From Pseudomonadota bacterium (GTDB taxonomy: Bacteria > Pseudomonadota > Gammaproteobacteria > Steroidobacterales > Steroidobacteraceae): DNA of 35,575 nucleotides. Under the pieces are notes generated by a model. That model was not told the origin of the DNA. It saw only the letters and a program-made list of their open reading frames with translations, and did no database searches. A program made the position numbers and the translations under genes. Below are positions 8,948-16,609 of this stretch, one piece after another; position 1 is the stretch's first letter, and each line of letters starts with the position of its first letter. The stretch lies in assembly GCA_021849615.1 (NCBI GenBank), contig JAJZSQ010000020.1, positions 1 to 35,575 of the forward strand. The letters are read 5' to 3'.

Positions 8948-11572
8948 TTAGAACTTCATCGTCACGCTGGCGAGTACGGTGCGTCCGGGCTCCGCGCTCA
9001 CGCCGACAACCCCTGGGCCGGTAGTCACCGCGCCACCACCGCCGACCCCGAGACTGTTGAACGCATTATTCACATGCAGTGCCGCGGACAAATGCCGCGT
9101 GAACGCGTAGGAAACAAAGCCATCGAGGAAATCCTGCTCCGGGGAGTAGAACGGCACTGGACCACCGATGTTCTGCTGACTCTGGCCCTGCCAGACCAGC
9201 CCACCGGTTAGGGCATGCCACCGGTAGGTCGGCGCCAGCACCCACATGAGCTTCGACATCCCGGGCGGCAGGAATCCGGAGCCGAGGCTGGTCAGCTGGC
9301 TCGGGCTCGGTCCGACTTCATTGGAGTCGACCTTCGGGTTCTGATAGGTCGCCTGCGCATACAGTGAGAAGCCCCCGACCGCCCAGGTCGCCTCGAATTC
9401 CCCACCGCTCGCCGAGTACTTCTCGTTGAAGTAGCGGGTCGCCACCGGCTGGGTCAGATCGAAGCTCGACTCGCTGAAGCTGGTGTGGAAGTACGAGAGC
9501 GTCACGCCGTAGCTGCCCCCGAGAAACTCACCCTCGTGCTTGATGCCAGCCTCCTGCTGCAACACGATGTCGAGCGCCTTGCCGGCGCCCGAGGCATTGA
9601 GCGACCCGTTCGGGTTGGTGTATCCGGAGAGGATGTTGCGATCGGTGTTCGGCTTACCGCCGCGGCTGGCGCGGATGTATACGCTGGTGCTGTCGTTGAG
9701 CATGTACAGCGCGCCGATCGACCAGGAGCGGTAGCTGATGCCGTAGTCGAGCGGCTCGTAGGTGCTCGGATCGATCGTCGAGTAAGACACCAGCGGGGTC
9801 CCGAGGCCGCCCGCGGCGCTCAGCATCCCGCCGCTGAGATAGCCCACGTGAGTGGTTGCGGCACTGGCGCTCTCGGCCCAGCCGCTTACCCGGTAGTCGT
9901 CCTGACGGACGCTGCCCTGCAGCTGCAGCCGATCGATGCTCCAGGTCAGGTCGAGGTACGGAGCCGTATCGGTGACGTTCATGTTGTACAGCCGATCCAC
10001 GCTCGCACCCCAGTTGGTATTGTATCCGGTCACTCCATTATTGCTGAGCAATTGACCGGCGGTGCTGATCAGATCCAAGTTCTGCGGATTGCTGCCGCTC
10101 ACGGCTTGCAGCTGCGCGTTCGGATGCCAGCTCTGATCGATGGTCTGCGACATATAGAACAGGCCGCCGCCTGCATGCAGCTTGCCGTATGGAGTTCGCC
10201 AGTGGTCCTGCACCGACATATCATTCACCACGTTGCCCATATTGTGCATGTTGGTGTAGATCTGGGCGTTGTTATTCACCAGCCCGGAGTACGCCTGACC
10301 CGCATTCGGCCCGGCGGCGTAGACGACCTGGCCGACCGTCTGTCCGTTGACCGTACTGCCGATGATCGAGGCGGTATTGCCGAGACCGAAGAACTGCGCG
10401 GCGAACGTACCATTGATCCAGCTGACGCGAAACTTGTCATCGACCGAGAGGTTTCCTCCCGGCAGGAAATACAGCTCAGCACCGAGTGAGTCGACACGCG
10501 GGTGAATACCGTCGTTGGGCGTCTGCGCGAACTGCCCGGAGAGGTTGCTGAGATAGGTGATCGACTGGTTGTAAATCCCCACGGTGGTGCCAGTGCGCAC
10601 GTCAAAGCCCGGGTAGACGGAGATGCTCGAGAGCGTGTTGCCGCTGCCAACGGCGCTCACCGGTCCGCCTGCGTTGTATTCCTCTCGATCGTTGAGCAGC
10701 TTCGCATACAGGCGGATGAAACCCTTGTGCGCAGCGAGGTCGTGCGTGATGTTGCCCTTGAGCTGGTAGCCGTTGACGCCGATGAACCCCTGATCGCGCA
10801 GCCCGGTGCCATGCACGTAGAAGCCATCGAGGTGGTAGCGCCAGGTCTTGTTGATCGGGCCGCCGACCGCGAACGTCGCCTTGGTCTGTCCGAACCCCAG
10901 ACCCTGCGACAAAGTGAACTCGCCGCTCTTGTGCCGGCCGGTCGCACTGATGAAGTTGATGACCGCCCCCGGAGCCCCGGCGGCGAGCGTCGCGGCGCTG
11001 CCGCCCACGGTCGCCTGCATCTGCTCCGAGACGTCGAAGCGCGTCCAGTAATCGTTATTGCCGAAGTTCATGTCGCCGAAGAGCACCTGCGGCAGCCCAT
11101 CTTCCTGGATCTGCACGAACGGCGCACCACCGGTGGTCACCGGCAGGCCGCGCACGGTGAAATTCGCATTGCCGCCACTACCAGCCTGATCCTGGACGGA
11201 CACCCCGGGAATCAGGCGCAGCATCTCGGCGATCGACTGCGGCGCCATGGCCACAATCAGCTTGCTCGGAATCGTAGTGACCTGCTCGGAGGTCTCCAGG
11301 TTGCTGCGCGACTGAACCGAAGCGGTGACGACCACCTGCTGCAGCATATTGCTCGGCGCGGCGATCATCGTGGCTGGGCCGCCCGAGGCGCCGTTTGCCG
11401 CCTGCGCGGACGCGGCATCTGCCGCGGGTCGCGCGGGCGCCGCCGCGGCAAGTTGTGCCGCGCCAAGTGCCATTGAGACGGCGGCTGCAACGCTCATGAA
11501 CGTCACGGTGCGCGCGGCGACGGCCGGCACCCGGATGCAATGGGATTGCTGTTGCGACTTCAGATATTTCAC
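8948..11572 (-). CDS. TonB-dependent outer-membrane receptor of the sugar locus
   Basis: This is an 874-residue outer-membrane transporter energised by TonB-ExbB-ExbD. The long leader (about residues 1-45) ends in an Ala-rich stretch. A TonB-box-like QVVVTAS is followed by a plug domain with IPSKLIVAMAPQSIAEMLRL, VRGLPVTTGG and VQIQEDGLPQV, and then a barrel ending in VTMKF with the terminal Phe expected for BAM-assembled barrels. I chose a GTG start because AGGGGGAGGT lies 3 nt upstream; extending the frame by 43 codons would run through the promoter and operator. It is the first gene after a LacI-type palindrome and leads the halogenase-GH27-MFS-GH32 series. The ligand is inferred to be an oligosaccharide such as sucrose, raffinose or a fructo-oligosaccharide. 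Confidence 0.92.
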   Translation of the reverse strand: MKYLKSQQQSHCIRVPAVAARTVTFMSVAAAVSMALGAAQLAAAAPARPAADAASAQAANGASGGPATMIAAPSNMLQQVVVTASVQSRSNLETSEQVTTIPSKLIVAMAPQSIAEMLRLIPGVSVQDQAGSGGNANFTVRGLPVTTGGAPFVQIQEDGLPQVLFGDMNFGNNDYWTRFDVSEQMQATVGGSAATLAAGAPGAVINFISATGRHKSGEFTLSQGLGFGQTKATFAVGGPINKTWRYHLDGFYVHGTGLRDQGFIGVNGYQLKGNITHDLAAHKGFIRLYAKLLNDREEYNAGGPVSAVGSGNTLSSISVYPGFDVRTGTTVGIYNQSITYLSNLSGQFAQTPNDGIHPRVDSLGAELYFLPGGNLSVDDKFRVSWINGTFAAQFFGLGNTASIIGSTVNGQTVGQVVYAAGPNAGQAYSGLVNNNAQIYTNMHNMGNVVNDMSVQDHWRTPYGKLHAGGGLFYMSQTIDQSWHPNAQLQAVSGSNPQNLDLISTAGQLLSNNGVTGYNTNWGASVDRLYNMNVTDTAPYLDLTWSIDRLQLQGSVRQDDYRVSGWAESASAATTHVGYLSGGMLSAAGGLGTPLVSYSTIDPSTYEPLDYGISYRSWSIGALYMLNDSTSVYIRASRGGKPNTDRNILSGYTNPNGSLNASGAGKALDIVLQQEAGIKHEGEFLGGSYGVTLSYFHTSFSESSFDLTQPVATRYFNEKYSASGGEFEATWAVGGFSLYAQATYQNPKVDSNEVGPSPSQLTSLGSGFLPPGMSKLMWVLAPTYRWHALTGGLVWQGQSQQNIGGPVPFYSPEQDFLDGFVSYAFTRHLSAALHVNNAFNSLGVGGGGAVTTGPGVVGVSAEPGRTVLASVTMKF

Positions 11573-11651
11573 GTGACCTCCCCCTATTGACACTTTGACG
11601 CCTACTGCACCGCGTCGTGATACGCGGGCGCGGCAAAAGTAGACCACAAGA

Positions 11652-11665
11652 TACAAACGTTTGCA
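11652..11665. promoter_or_regulatory. LacI-type operator upstream of the TonB receptor
   Basis: The 14-mer TACAAACGTTTGCA contains a perfect 10-bp palindrome (CAAACGTTTG, 11654-11663) with the central CG typical of LacI-family operators. On the minus strand it overlaps a possible -35 element (TTGCAA); TCTACT lies 17 bp downstream as a possible -10. Its reverse complement, TGCAAACGTTTGTA, differs from the palindrome at 14242-14255 at only two symmetric positions. That argues both are bound by the LacI-family regulator encoded in this locus. Confidence 0.75.
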
Positions 11666-11708
11666 ATCCGGGCGCAGACGATTGCAGTTGCGCCCTGGCA
11701 ACGCGGAT

Positions 11709-12605
11709 TCAACCCATGGCGAGCAACAGCGCGCCGGTGATTCCGGCCTGGCCGGCGAGCGCCGGAGCCACGATCAGGCGCTCGAATCCGCCCGCCCGCG
11801 CCTCGATCGGCAGATAGCCGCCGAGCTGCTCGGTGGCGACCGCGCGGATGCGCGGCAGCAGATCGGCTCCGCTCATGACGCCACCGCCGAACACGATGCG
11901 CTCGCTCGCGTACATGAGCGCGATCGTGGCGGCGAGCTGCCCGAGATATCCACCGATGATGTCAGGTCCGGCGTGTCCGATCGGCAGCGCACTCATCGGC
12001 GCCCCCCAGCGCGCCACGATCGCCGGACCGCTCGCCAGGCCCTCGAGACAGTCGCCGTGAAACGGACAGACGCCGCGGAATTGCCCATCACGCGGATCAC
12101 GGCGTACACGGATGTGCCCCATCTCCGGATGCAGCAGGCCGCGAATCGAGCGGCCCTGCTCGATCACACCGCCGCCGATCCCGGTCCCGACCGTGACGTA
12201 AGTGAGCGAGTTTGCATCCCGTCCGGCGCCAAGTCGCGCCTCGGCGAGCGCCGCGGCGTTGACGTCGGTGTCGAGCGCGACCGGGCACCCGAAGCGCTCG
12301 AGCGGCGCCACCAGGGAAGTCCCGGCCCAGCCCGGCTTGGGCGTGCTCAGTATCGACCCCCAGGTGTCCGAGCGAGGCTCGATGTCCACCGGCCCGAAGG
12401 CACCGACGCCAAATGCGCTGAATGCGCCGGCGTTCGCGCGCACCTGCTCGAAGAATGCAACTACCGCCGCGAGGGTTTCGGCGGGCGTCGTCGTCGCAAT
12501 AACGGTGCGCATCTGCGGCGCAATGTCCGTCGGCCCGTAGCCCGCCGCGCAGACGAACTTCGTCCCGCCCGCCTCGATGGCTCCGTACAGTGCTCGCCTG
12601 TTCAC
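11709..12605 (-). CDS. ROK family fructokinase
   Basis: This cytosolic kinase phosphorylates fructose to fructose-6-phosphate with ATP. The 298-residue product begins with the phosphate-binding segment ALYGAIEAGGTKFVCAAG, in the form typical of ROK fructokinases (Bacillus YdhR type). The catalytic region includes DTDVNAAALAEARLGAG and VGTGIGGG. The zinc site is intact: HPEMGH followed by CPFHGDCLEGLASGPA. FGGGVMSG lies near the C-terminus. I chose a GTG start because a G-rich ribosome site lies about 8 nt upstream and the family begins just before the IEAGGTK strand. It follows sucrose phosphorylase by 73 bp on the same strand and consumes the fructose that enzyme releases, so an scrK-like role is well supported. 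Confidence 0.93.
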   Translation of the reverse strand: MNRRALYGAIEAGGTKFVCAAGYGPTDIAPQMRTVIATTTPAETLAAVVAFFEQVRANAGAFSAFGVGAFGPVDIEPRSDTWGSILSTPKPGWAGTSLVAPLERFGCPVALDTDVNAAALAEARLGAGRDANSLTYVTVGTGIGGGVIEQGRSIRGLLHPEMGHIRVRRDPRDGQFRGVCPFHGDCLEGLASGPAIVARWGAPMSALPIGHAGPDIIGGYLGQLAATIALMYASERIVFGGGVMSGADLLPRIRAVATEQLGGYLPIEARAGGFERLIVAPALAGQAGITGALLLAMG

Positions 12606-12678
12606 GTCATCCCCCCCGATTGACCGCGTTGCGCCCCGAGGAACGCCCTGCACAGCATAACGCGGCCGTGCGCGGGCT

Positions 12679-14196
12679 TCAGCCCTGCCACACGGTGTCC
12701 CGCGGTGCGTCCGACCAGAGCGCCGGGCAGCACGCGAACTCGAGGGACTCCGAGGCTGCGCCTTCCCCGTGACGGACCGTCCAGCGGCGCGCGGCGAAGT
12801 CCGCGATCAGTTCGGCGTGGGCGCAGCCCGCCTCCCAGCGCAGCGCCAGAACGTTGGGCGCCGTGCGCCCGATCCGTAGCGCACCACCGAACGCCGGGTG
12901 TGTGTTACGCAGCCGGATCAGGCGCAGCAGATCTGTGCAAACGGGCCGTGCGAGCTCCCGGAGTACCTCGTGCAGGCCGTAGCGACCGCGGTTGATGTCG
13001 CGCCCCACGCCGGAACGCTCGAGCAGCGGCATGTCGTTTCCGCCGCCGAGCAGGCCGACGTAATAGACCTGGGGAATCCCGGGCAGAAAGAATTGCACGG
13101 CGCGCGCCAGCAGGTAATCCCGATCGACGCGGCCGAGCGCGTCGTAGAAGGTGCAATTCACCTGATACAGATCGAGGTTGGATGCGGCCGCGCCGGTCGC
13201 GCGGCGACTCTCTCCGCCGCTGCGCTCATGGATGGTTTCGACCAGCCGATCGATCTCGGCCGCGGGCAGCAATCCGTCCCGGCCGGTGCCGGCCTCGGGC
13301 CCCACATCGATCACGCCGATCCCATCGTGAGTGTCGAGCACCGTCAAGGCGTTGCGCGGACGGATCTCGATCCAGTGCTTCAGGTAGCCCGCCGTTCCAT
13401 TGAACAGCGCGTGCAGGACGAGCGGCGGCAGCGCGAAGTCGTACACCCAATCCACCCGCGCCGCGATGTCGATCTGGCGCAGGTAATGAGAGTGCACCTC
13501 GACGAGGACCTCCATGTCGAGCGAGCGCGCAAGCGTGGTCAGTTCGCCGATGAACTCGAACGTCTCCGGCAGCATGAAGCAGCTCGTCCCGGCGCGCTTG
13601 ATCGCGTACCCGACGGCATCGAGCCGAATGGCGCGGATGCCGTGCTCGCTGAAGGTCTTCAGGATGCTCTCGAGGTAAGCTCGTCCCTGACGGTGACGCA
13701 CGTTGATATCGAGCTGCTGCGGGGTGAAGGTCGTCCAGAGGATGCGCTTCTCCCCATTCTCGAGCGTCACCGCCGTCAGCGGCAACCCGGGCCGTGGCCG
13801 GTAGATTGCCGTCAGTTCATGCTCGTGCGCCCCATCGGGGAACACCGATTCGAGCGTCAGAAACAGCCCGTCGTAGGCTGACGCGTGTCCGCGCTGCGAA
13901 AAGTCCTTGAACTGCGGCGAGTCGCACGACATGTGATTGACGATCACGTCGGCCATGAGATCGACATGTCGCCCGAGACGGGCCACATCCTCCCACGTGC
14001 CGAGGCGCGTATCGACGCGGGTATGATCGATCGGGTCGAAGCCGGCATCAGCACCGTCGATCGGGTCAAAAAAAGGCAGCAGGTGCACCGTGCCGAACAC
14101 CCCATCGAGCGGCCCGGTGAGCAGCGCTTCGAGCTCGCGCAGCGTACCGCCGCCAAAACGATCCACGTAGGTGATGAGCTGAACTTGATTCTTCAT
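12679..14196 (-). CDS. Sucrose phosphorylase (GH13 subfamily 18)
   Basis: This enzyme cleaves sucrose with inorganic phosphate to alpha-glucose-1-phosphate and fructose in the cytoplasm. The 505-residue protein closely follows the Bifidobacterium adolescentis enzyme: an N-terminus of the form MKNxVQLITYxDR, the RPRPG substrate loop at 133-137, nucleophile Asp193 in IRLDAVGYA, acid/base Glu233 in LVEVHSHY, and transition-state Asp291 in VLDTHDGIG. ATGAAASNLDLYQVN and FFLPGIPQVYYVGLL also match. There is no signal peptide. The start is fixed by homology, yet the bases just before it are C-rich and show no Shine-Dalgarno sequence. It heads the leftward gene series and diverges from an MFS gene across a shared operator. 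A phosphorylase acting on sucrose-6'-phosphate or glucosylglycerate is the alternative within the subfamily. Confidence 0.95.
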   Translation of the reverse strand: MKNQVQLITYVDRFGGGTLRELEALLTGPLDGVFGTVHLLPFFDPIDGADAGFDPIDHTRVDTRLGTWEDVARLGRHVDLMADVIVNHMSCDSPQFKDFSQRGHASAYDGLFLTLESVFPDGAHEHELTAIYRPRPGLPLTAVTLENGEKRILWTTFTPQQLDINVRHRQGRAYLESILKTFSEHGIRAIRLDAVGYAIKRAGTSCFMLPETFEFIGELTTLARSLDMEVLVEVHSHYLRQIDIAARVDWVYDFALPPLVLHALFNGTAGYLKHWIEIRPRNALTVLDTHDGIGVIDVGPEAGTGRDGLLPAAEIDRLVETIHERSGGESRRATGAAASNLDLYQVNCTFYDALGRVDRDYLLARAVQFFLPGIPQVYYVGLLGGGNDMPLLERSGVGRDINRGRYGLHEVLRELARPVCTDLLRLIRLRNTHPAFGGALRIGRTAPNVLALRWEAGCAHAELIADFAARRWTVRHGEGAASESLEFACCPALWSDAPRDTVWQG

Positions 14197-14213
14197 GGGG
14201 GAGGCGCGGTCGG

Positions 14214-14242
14214 TTTACGGCGAGGCCGGTCACGGCTATAAT
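14214..14242 (+). promoter_or_regulatory. Sigma70-type promoter for the MFS gene
   Basis: TTTACG (14214-14219) and TATAAT (14237-14242) are separated by exactly 17 bp and point toward the MFS gene, whose ATG lies 35 nt further on. The -10 box abuts the LacI-type palindrome, a standard repressor geometry. On the opposite strand TTTACA (14262-14267) with CATTAT 18 bp downstream is a weaker candidate promoter for sucrose phosphorylase. Confidence 0.72.
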
Positions 14243-14255
14243 GCAATCGATTGTA
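14242..14255. promoter_or_regulatory. LacI-type operator in the divergent sucP-like/MFS promoter
   Basis: TGCAATCGATTGTA contains the perfect palindrome CAATCGATTG (14244-14253) with a central CG. It sits immediately after the MFS -10 box and inside the candidate promoter spacer for the divergent sucrose phosphorylase gene. It shares the form TGCAA-N-CG-N-TTGTA with the site upstream of the TonB receptor, with the two variable positions changing symmetrically. Confidence 0.78.
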
Positions 14256-14276
14256 TGATAATGTAAAGGGGGGCAC

Positions 14277-15545
14277 ATGACCGGGCAGTCGCCGACTACC
14301 ACGCGCAATTTCGTCATCATCCGCGCGCTCACCTGTCTGATGTTTCTGATGTTCGCCATGACCTCCGATGCCGTCGGCAGCGTCATCCCGAAGATCATCG
14401 CCGAGTTTCACCTGAGCATGAAGGCCGCCTCGGCCTTCCAATATGCGCCCATGGCCGCAATGGCCGCCGGCGCGGTGCTGCTCGGGTTTCTCGCCGACCG
14501 CCTGGGGCGCAAGCCGACCATCATCATCGGGCTGGCCCTGTACGGGGTGGCCTCGGCGCTGTTCGCCCTCGGCAGCAGCTTCGGGCAGTTCGTCGCTCTG
14601 CTGGCGCTCGAGGGACTCGGCGTCAGCATCTTCAAGACCGGCGCGCTGGCACTCGTCGGAGACGTTTCGCGCTCGACGGCGCAGCACACCGGCCTGATGA
14701 ACCTGCTCGAGGGCTTCTTCGGCATCGGCTCGATCATCGGTCCGGCCGTCGTCGCGCTGCTGCTCACCAAGCGGCTGTCGTGGAAGTGGCTTTACGTGAT
14801 CGCCGCCGGCGTATGCGCCCTGCTCATCGTGCTCGCCCTGATTGCCGAATATCCCGCGGAGCGGCGCACCGGGCGCCCGCCGGCAGGCCTGCTGCCCACC
14901 CTAGCTCTGCTGCGTGACCCGTACGCACTCAGTTTCTCCTGCCTCATCTCGCTCTACGTTGCGGTCGAGGTCGCCATCTACGTGTGGATGCCCACATATC
15001 TCGGCTTCTACCACGGCGCGCTCATCGCGTTCGTCCCCTACGCACTGACGGCATTCTTCGTGCTGCGTGCCACCGGCCGGCTGCTCGGAGCGTGGCTGCT
15101 CGCGCGCTGTTCCTGGACCACGGCACTCGCCGTCCTCAGCATCGCCATCTTCGGCTGTTTCGCCGGGAGTCTCGCCGGCGGCTCGCGTCTCGGGCTGATC
15201 CTGCTGCCGCTCTCGGGCCTGTTCATGTCGGTGATCTACCCGACCATCAACTCCAAGGGCATCAGCGGGTTCCCAAAGGCCGAGCACGGCCGGGTGTCGG
15301 GGCTGCTGCTGGCATTTACGGCGCTCGCCGCGGCGCTCGCGCCTTTCGCCATGGGTGCGGTCAGCGACGCCTACCGCAGTCCGCGCTATGGATTCGTGCT
15401 CGCCACGGGATTCGCACTGCTGCTCGCGCTCGGTCTGGCAGTCAATGCGCTGAGCGGCGCCTCGCGGCGACGGTTGCGTGCCATGGAGCAGCTTGAATAC
15501 GCGCCGGAAGCGCCAGCCACGCTCACCGCGGCGCCGACTCCCTGA
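14277..15545 (+). CDS. MFS transporter, probable sucrose or sugar importer
   Basis: The 422-residue inner-membrane protein has about twelve hydrophobic helices. The MFS signature GFLADRLGRKPTIIIGLALY lies after helix 2. The second half begins near residue 210 with ALLRDPYALSF. A G-rich ribosome site sits 3-4 nt before the ATG. It differs from the sugar-porter MFS in the same locus and lacks that family's second-half signature. It shares its promoter and operator with the divergent cytosolic sucrose phosphorylase, which needs intact sucrose inside the cell, so sucrose import is a reasonable but unproven assignment. Its 3' end overlaps the convergent LacI gene by 23 bp. Confidence 0.85.
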   Translation: MTGQSPTTTRNFVIIRALTCLMFLMFAMTSDAVGSVIPKIIAEFHLSMKAASAFQYAPMAAMAAGAVLLGFLADRLGRKPTIIIGLALYGVASALFALGSSFGQFVALLALEGLGVSIFKTGALALVGDVSRSTAQHTGLMNLLEGFFGIGSIIGPAVVALLLTKRLSWKWLYVIAAGVCALLIVLALIAEYPAERRTGRPPAGLLPTLALLRDPYALSFSCLISLYVAVEVAIYVWMPTYLGFYHGALIAFVPYALTAFFVLRATGRLLGAWLLARCSWTTALAVLSIAIFGCFAGSLAGGSRLGLILLPLSGLFMSVIYPTINSKGISGFPKAEHGRVSGLLLAFTALAAALAPFAMGAVSDAYRSPRYGFVLATGFALLLALGLAVNALSGASRRRLRAMEQLEYAPEAPATLTAAPTP

Positions 15546-16560
15546 TCATCAGCTCGACCGGCAAGGTCACCGATTCGGTCTCTTCTCCCTCAATGCGACG
15601 GAACAGCAAATCGATGAGTGTGCGCGCGCCGAATTCGACGTCCTGACGCACCGTGGTCAGACTGGGTGTCGTGTGCGCAGCGATCGCAATGTCATCGAAG
15701 CCGACGACCGCGACATCCTGAGGCACTGAACGGCCCTCGTTCGCCAGCGCGCGCATGGCACTGATCGCAATCACGTCGGTGGCTGCAAACAACGCATCGA
15801 AGGATTCCCCGGCCTGCAGGCAATCGCGCACCGCCTGATACGCCGCATCCGGCGTCAGATGTGCCGGCACCAGGCGCGCCGGCGCAGTACCGCGCGGCGC
15901 GCCCTCGAGGGCGCGCTCATAGCCCTCGTAGCGCTGGCGCAGCTCCGGTCCGGTCGGATCACCGAGGAAGACGATCCGCCGCCGGCCGGACTGCAGCAGA
16001 TGGCGCACCGCAGCGCGGGCACCGCCGGGATTATCCGAGCCCACCGAGCAGTATTTCTGGCCCGGCAGCTGCGCTCCCCAGACCACCAGCGGCAGATAGG
16101 TGTCTGCGGCGCGCTGCAGCGTCTCGTGCTCGGTGCTCTGACCGATCACCACAATGCCGTCACTGCGGCCCGAAGCGATCGCATCGCCCAGCCATTCATG
16201 CGTCGGGCGCACCGCCTTTTGCAGATGCAGTCCGTAGCCGCGCTGCGTGACCGCCTCGGCCAGATGACCGAGCATGGCGACGAAGAACGGATCGGTCAGC
16301 GGCTGGCCCGCCTCGTGCTGCAGCGGAATCATCACCGAAACCATCTGCGTACGCTTCAGCCGCAGACTGCGGGCCACCGGATTGACGACGTAGCCGTGCT
16401 CCAGGGCGAGCTGCTCGATGCGCTTGCGTTTGCCGGCCTCGACCAGCGGGCTGCCCGCGAGCGCCCGCGAAACCGTCGACACGTGCACTCCCGCGAGGCG
16501 GGCGATGTCGGTCATCTTCGCCGCTTTGCCGCGGCTGCTCTCCCGCGCACGCTGCTTCAT
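15523..16560 (-). CDS. LacI-family transcriptional regulator of the sugar locus
   Basis: The 345-residue repressor has an N-terminal helix-turn-helix (about 16-40: MTDIARLAGVHVSTVSRALA), a hinge helix around NPVARSLRLKRT, and a periplasmic-binding-like effector domain with DGIVVIGQS, IVFLGDPTGPE and VAVVGFDDIAIA. It should bind the CG-centred palindromes found at 11652 and 14242 and be released by a sugar or sugar phosphate. A start 15 codons later (16515), just before MTDIARLAG, is possible; neither start has a clear ribosome site. No matching palindrome is visible in its own short upstream region, so autoregulation is not evident. It is convergent with the MFS gene it probably controls. Confidence 0.93.
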   Translation of the reverse strand: MKQRARESSRGKAAKMTDIARLAGVHVSTVSRALAGSPLVEAGKRKRIEQLALEHGYVVNPVARSLRLKRTQMVSVMIPLQHEAGQPLTDPFFVAMLGHLAEAVTQRGYGLHLQKAVRPTHEWLGDAIASGRSDGIVVIGQSTEHETLQRAADTYLPLVVWGAQLPGQKYCSVGSDNPGGARAAVRHLLQSGRRRIVFLGDPTGPELRQRYEGYERALEGAPRGTAPARLVPAHLTPDAAYQAVRDCLQAGESFDALFAATDVIAISAMRALANEGRSVPQDVAVVGFDDIAIAAHTTPSLTTVRQDVEFGARTLIDLLFRRIEGEETESVTLPVELMIRESAPR

Positions 16561-16609
16561 AGGTGCGGAGCATACCCGATCGGACCGGCGAATCGTGCGC
16601 TCGGCGGCT

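Noticed and set aside
16561-16609. CCGATCGG palindrome as an autoregulatory operator for the LacI gene
   Set aside because: It is only 8 bp and shares neither the AA/TT arms nor the spacing of the two locus operators.
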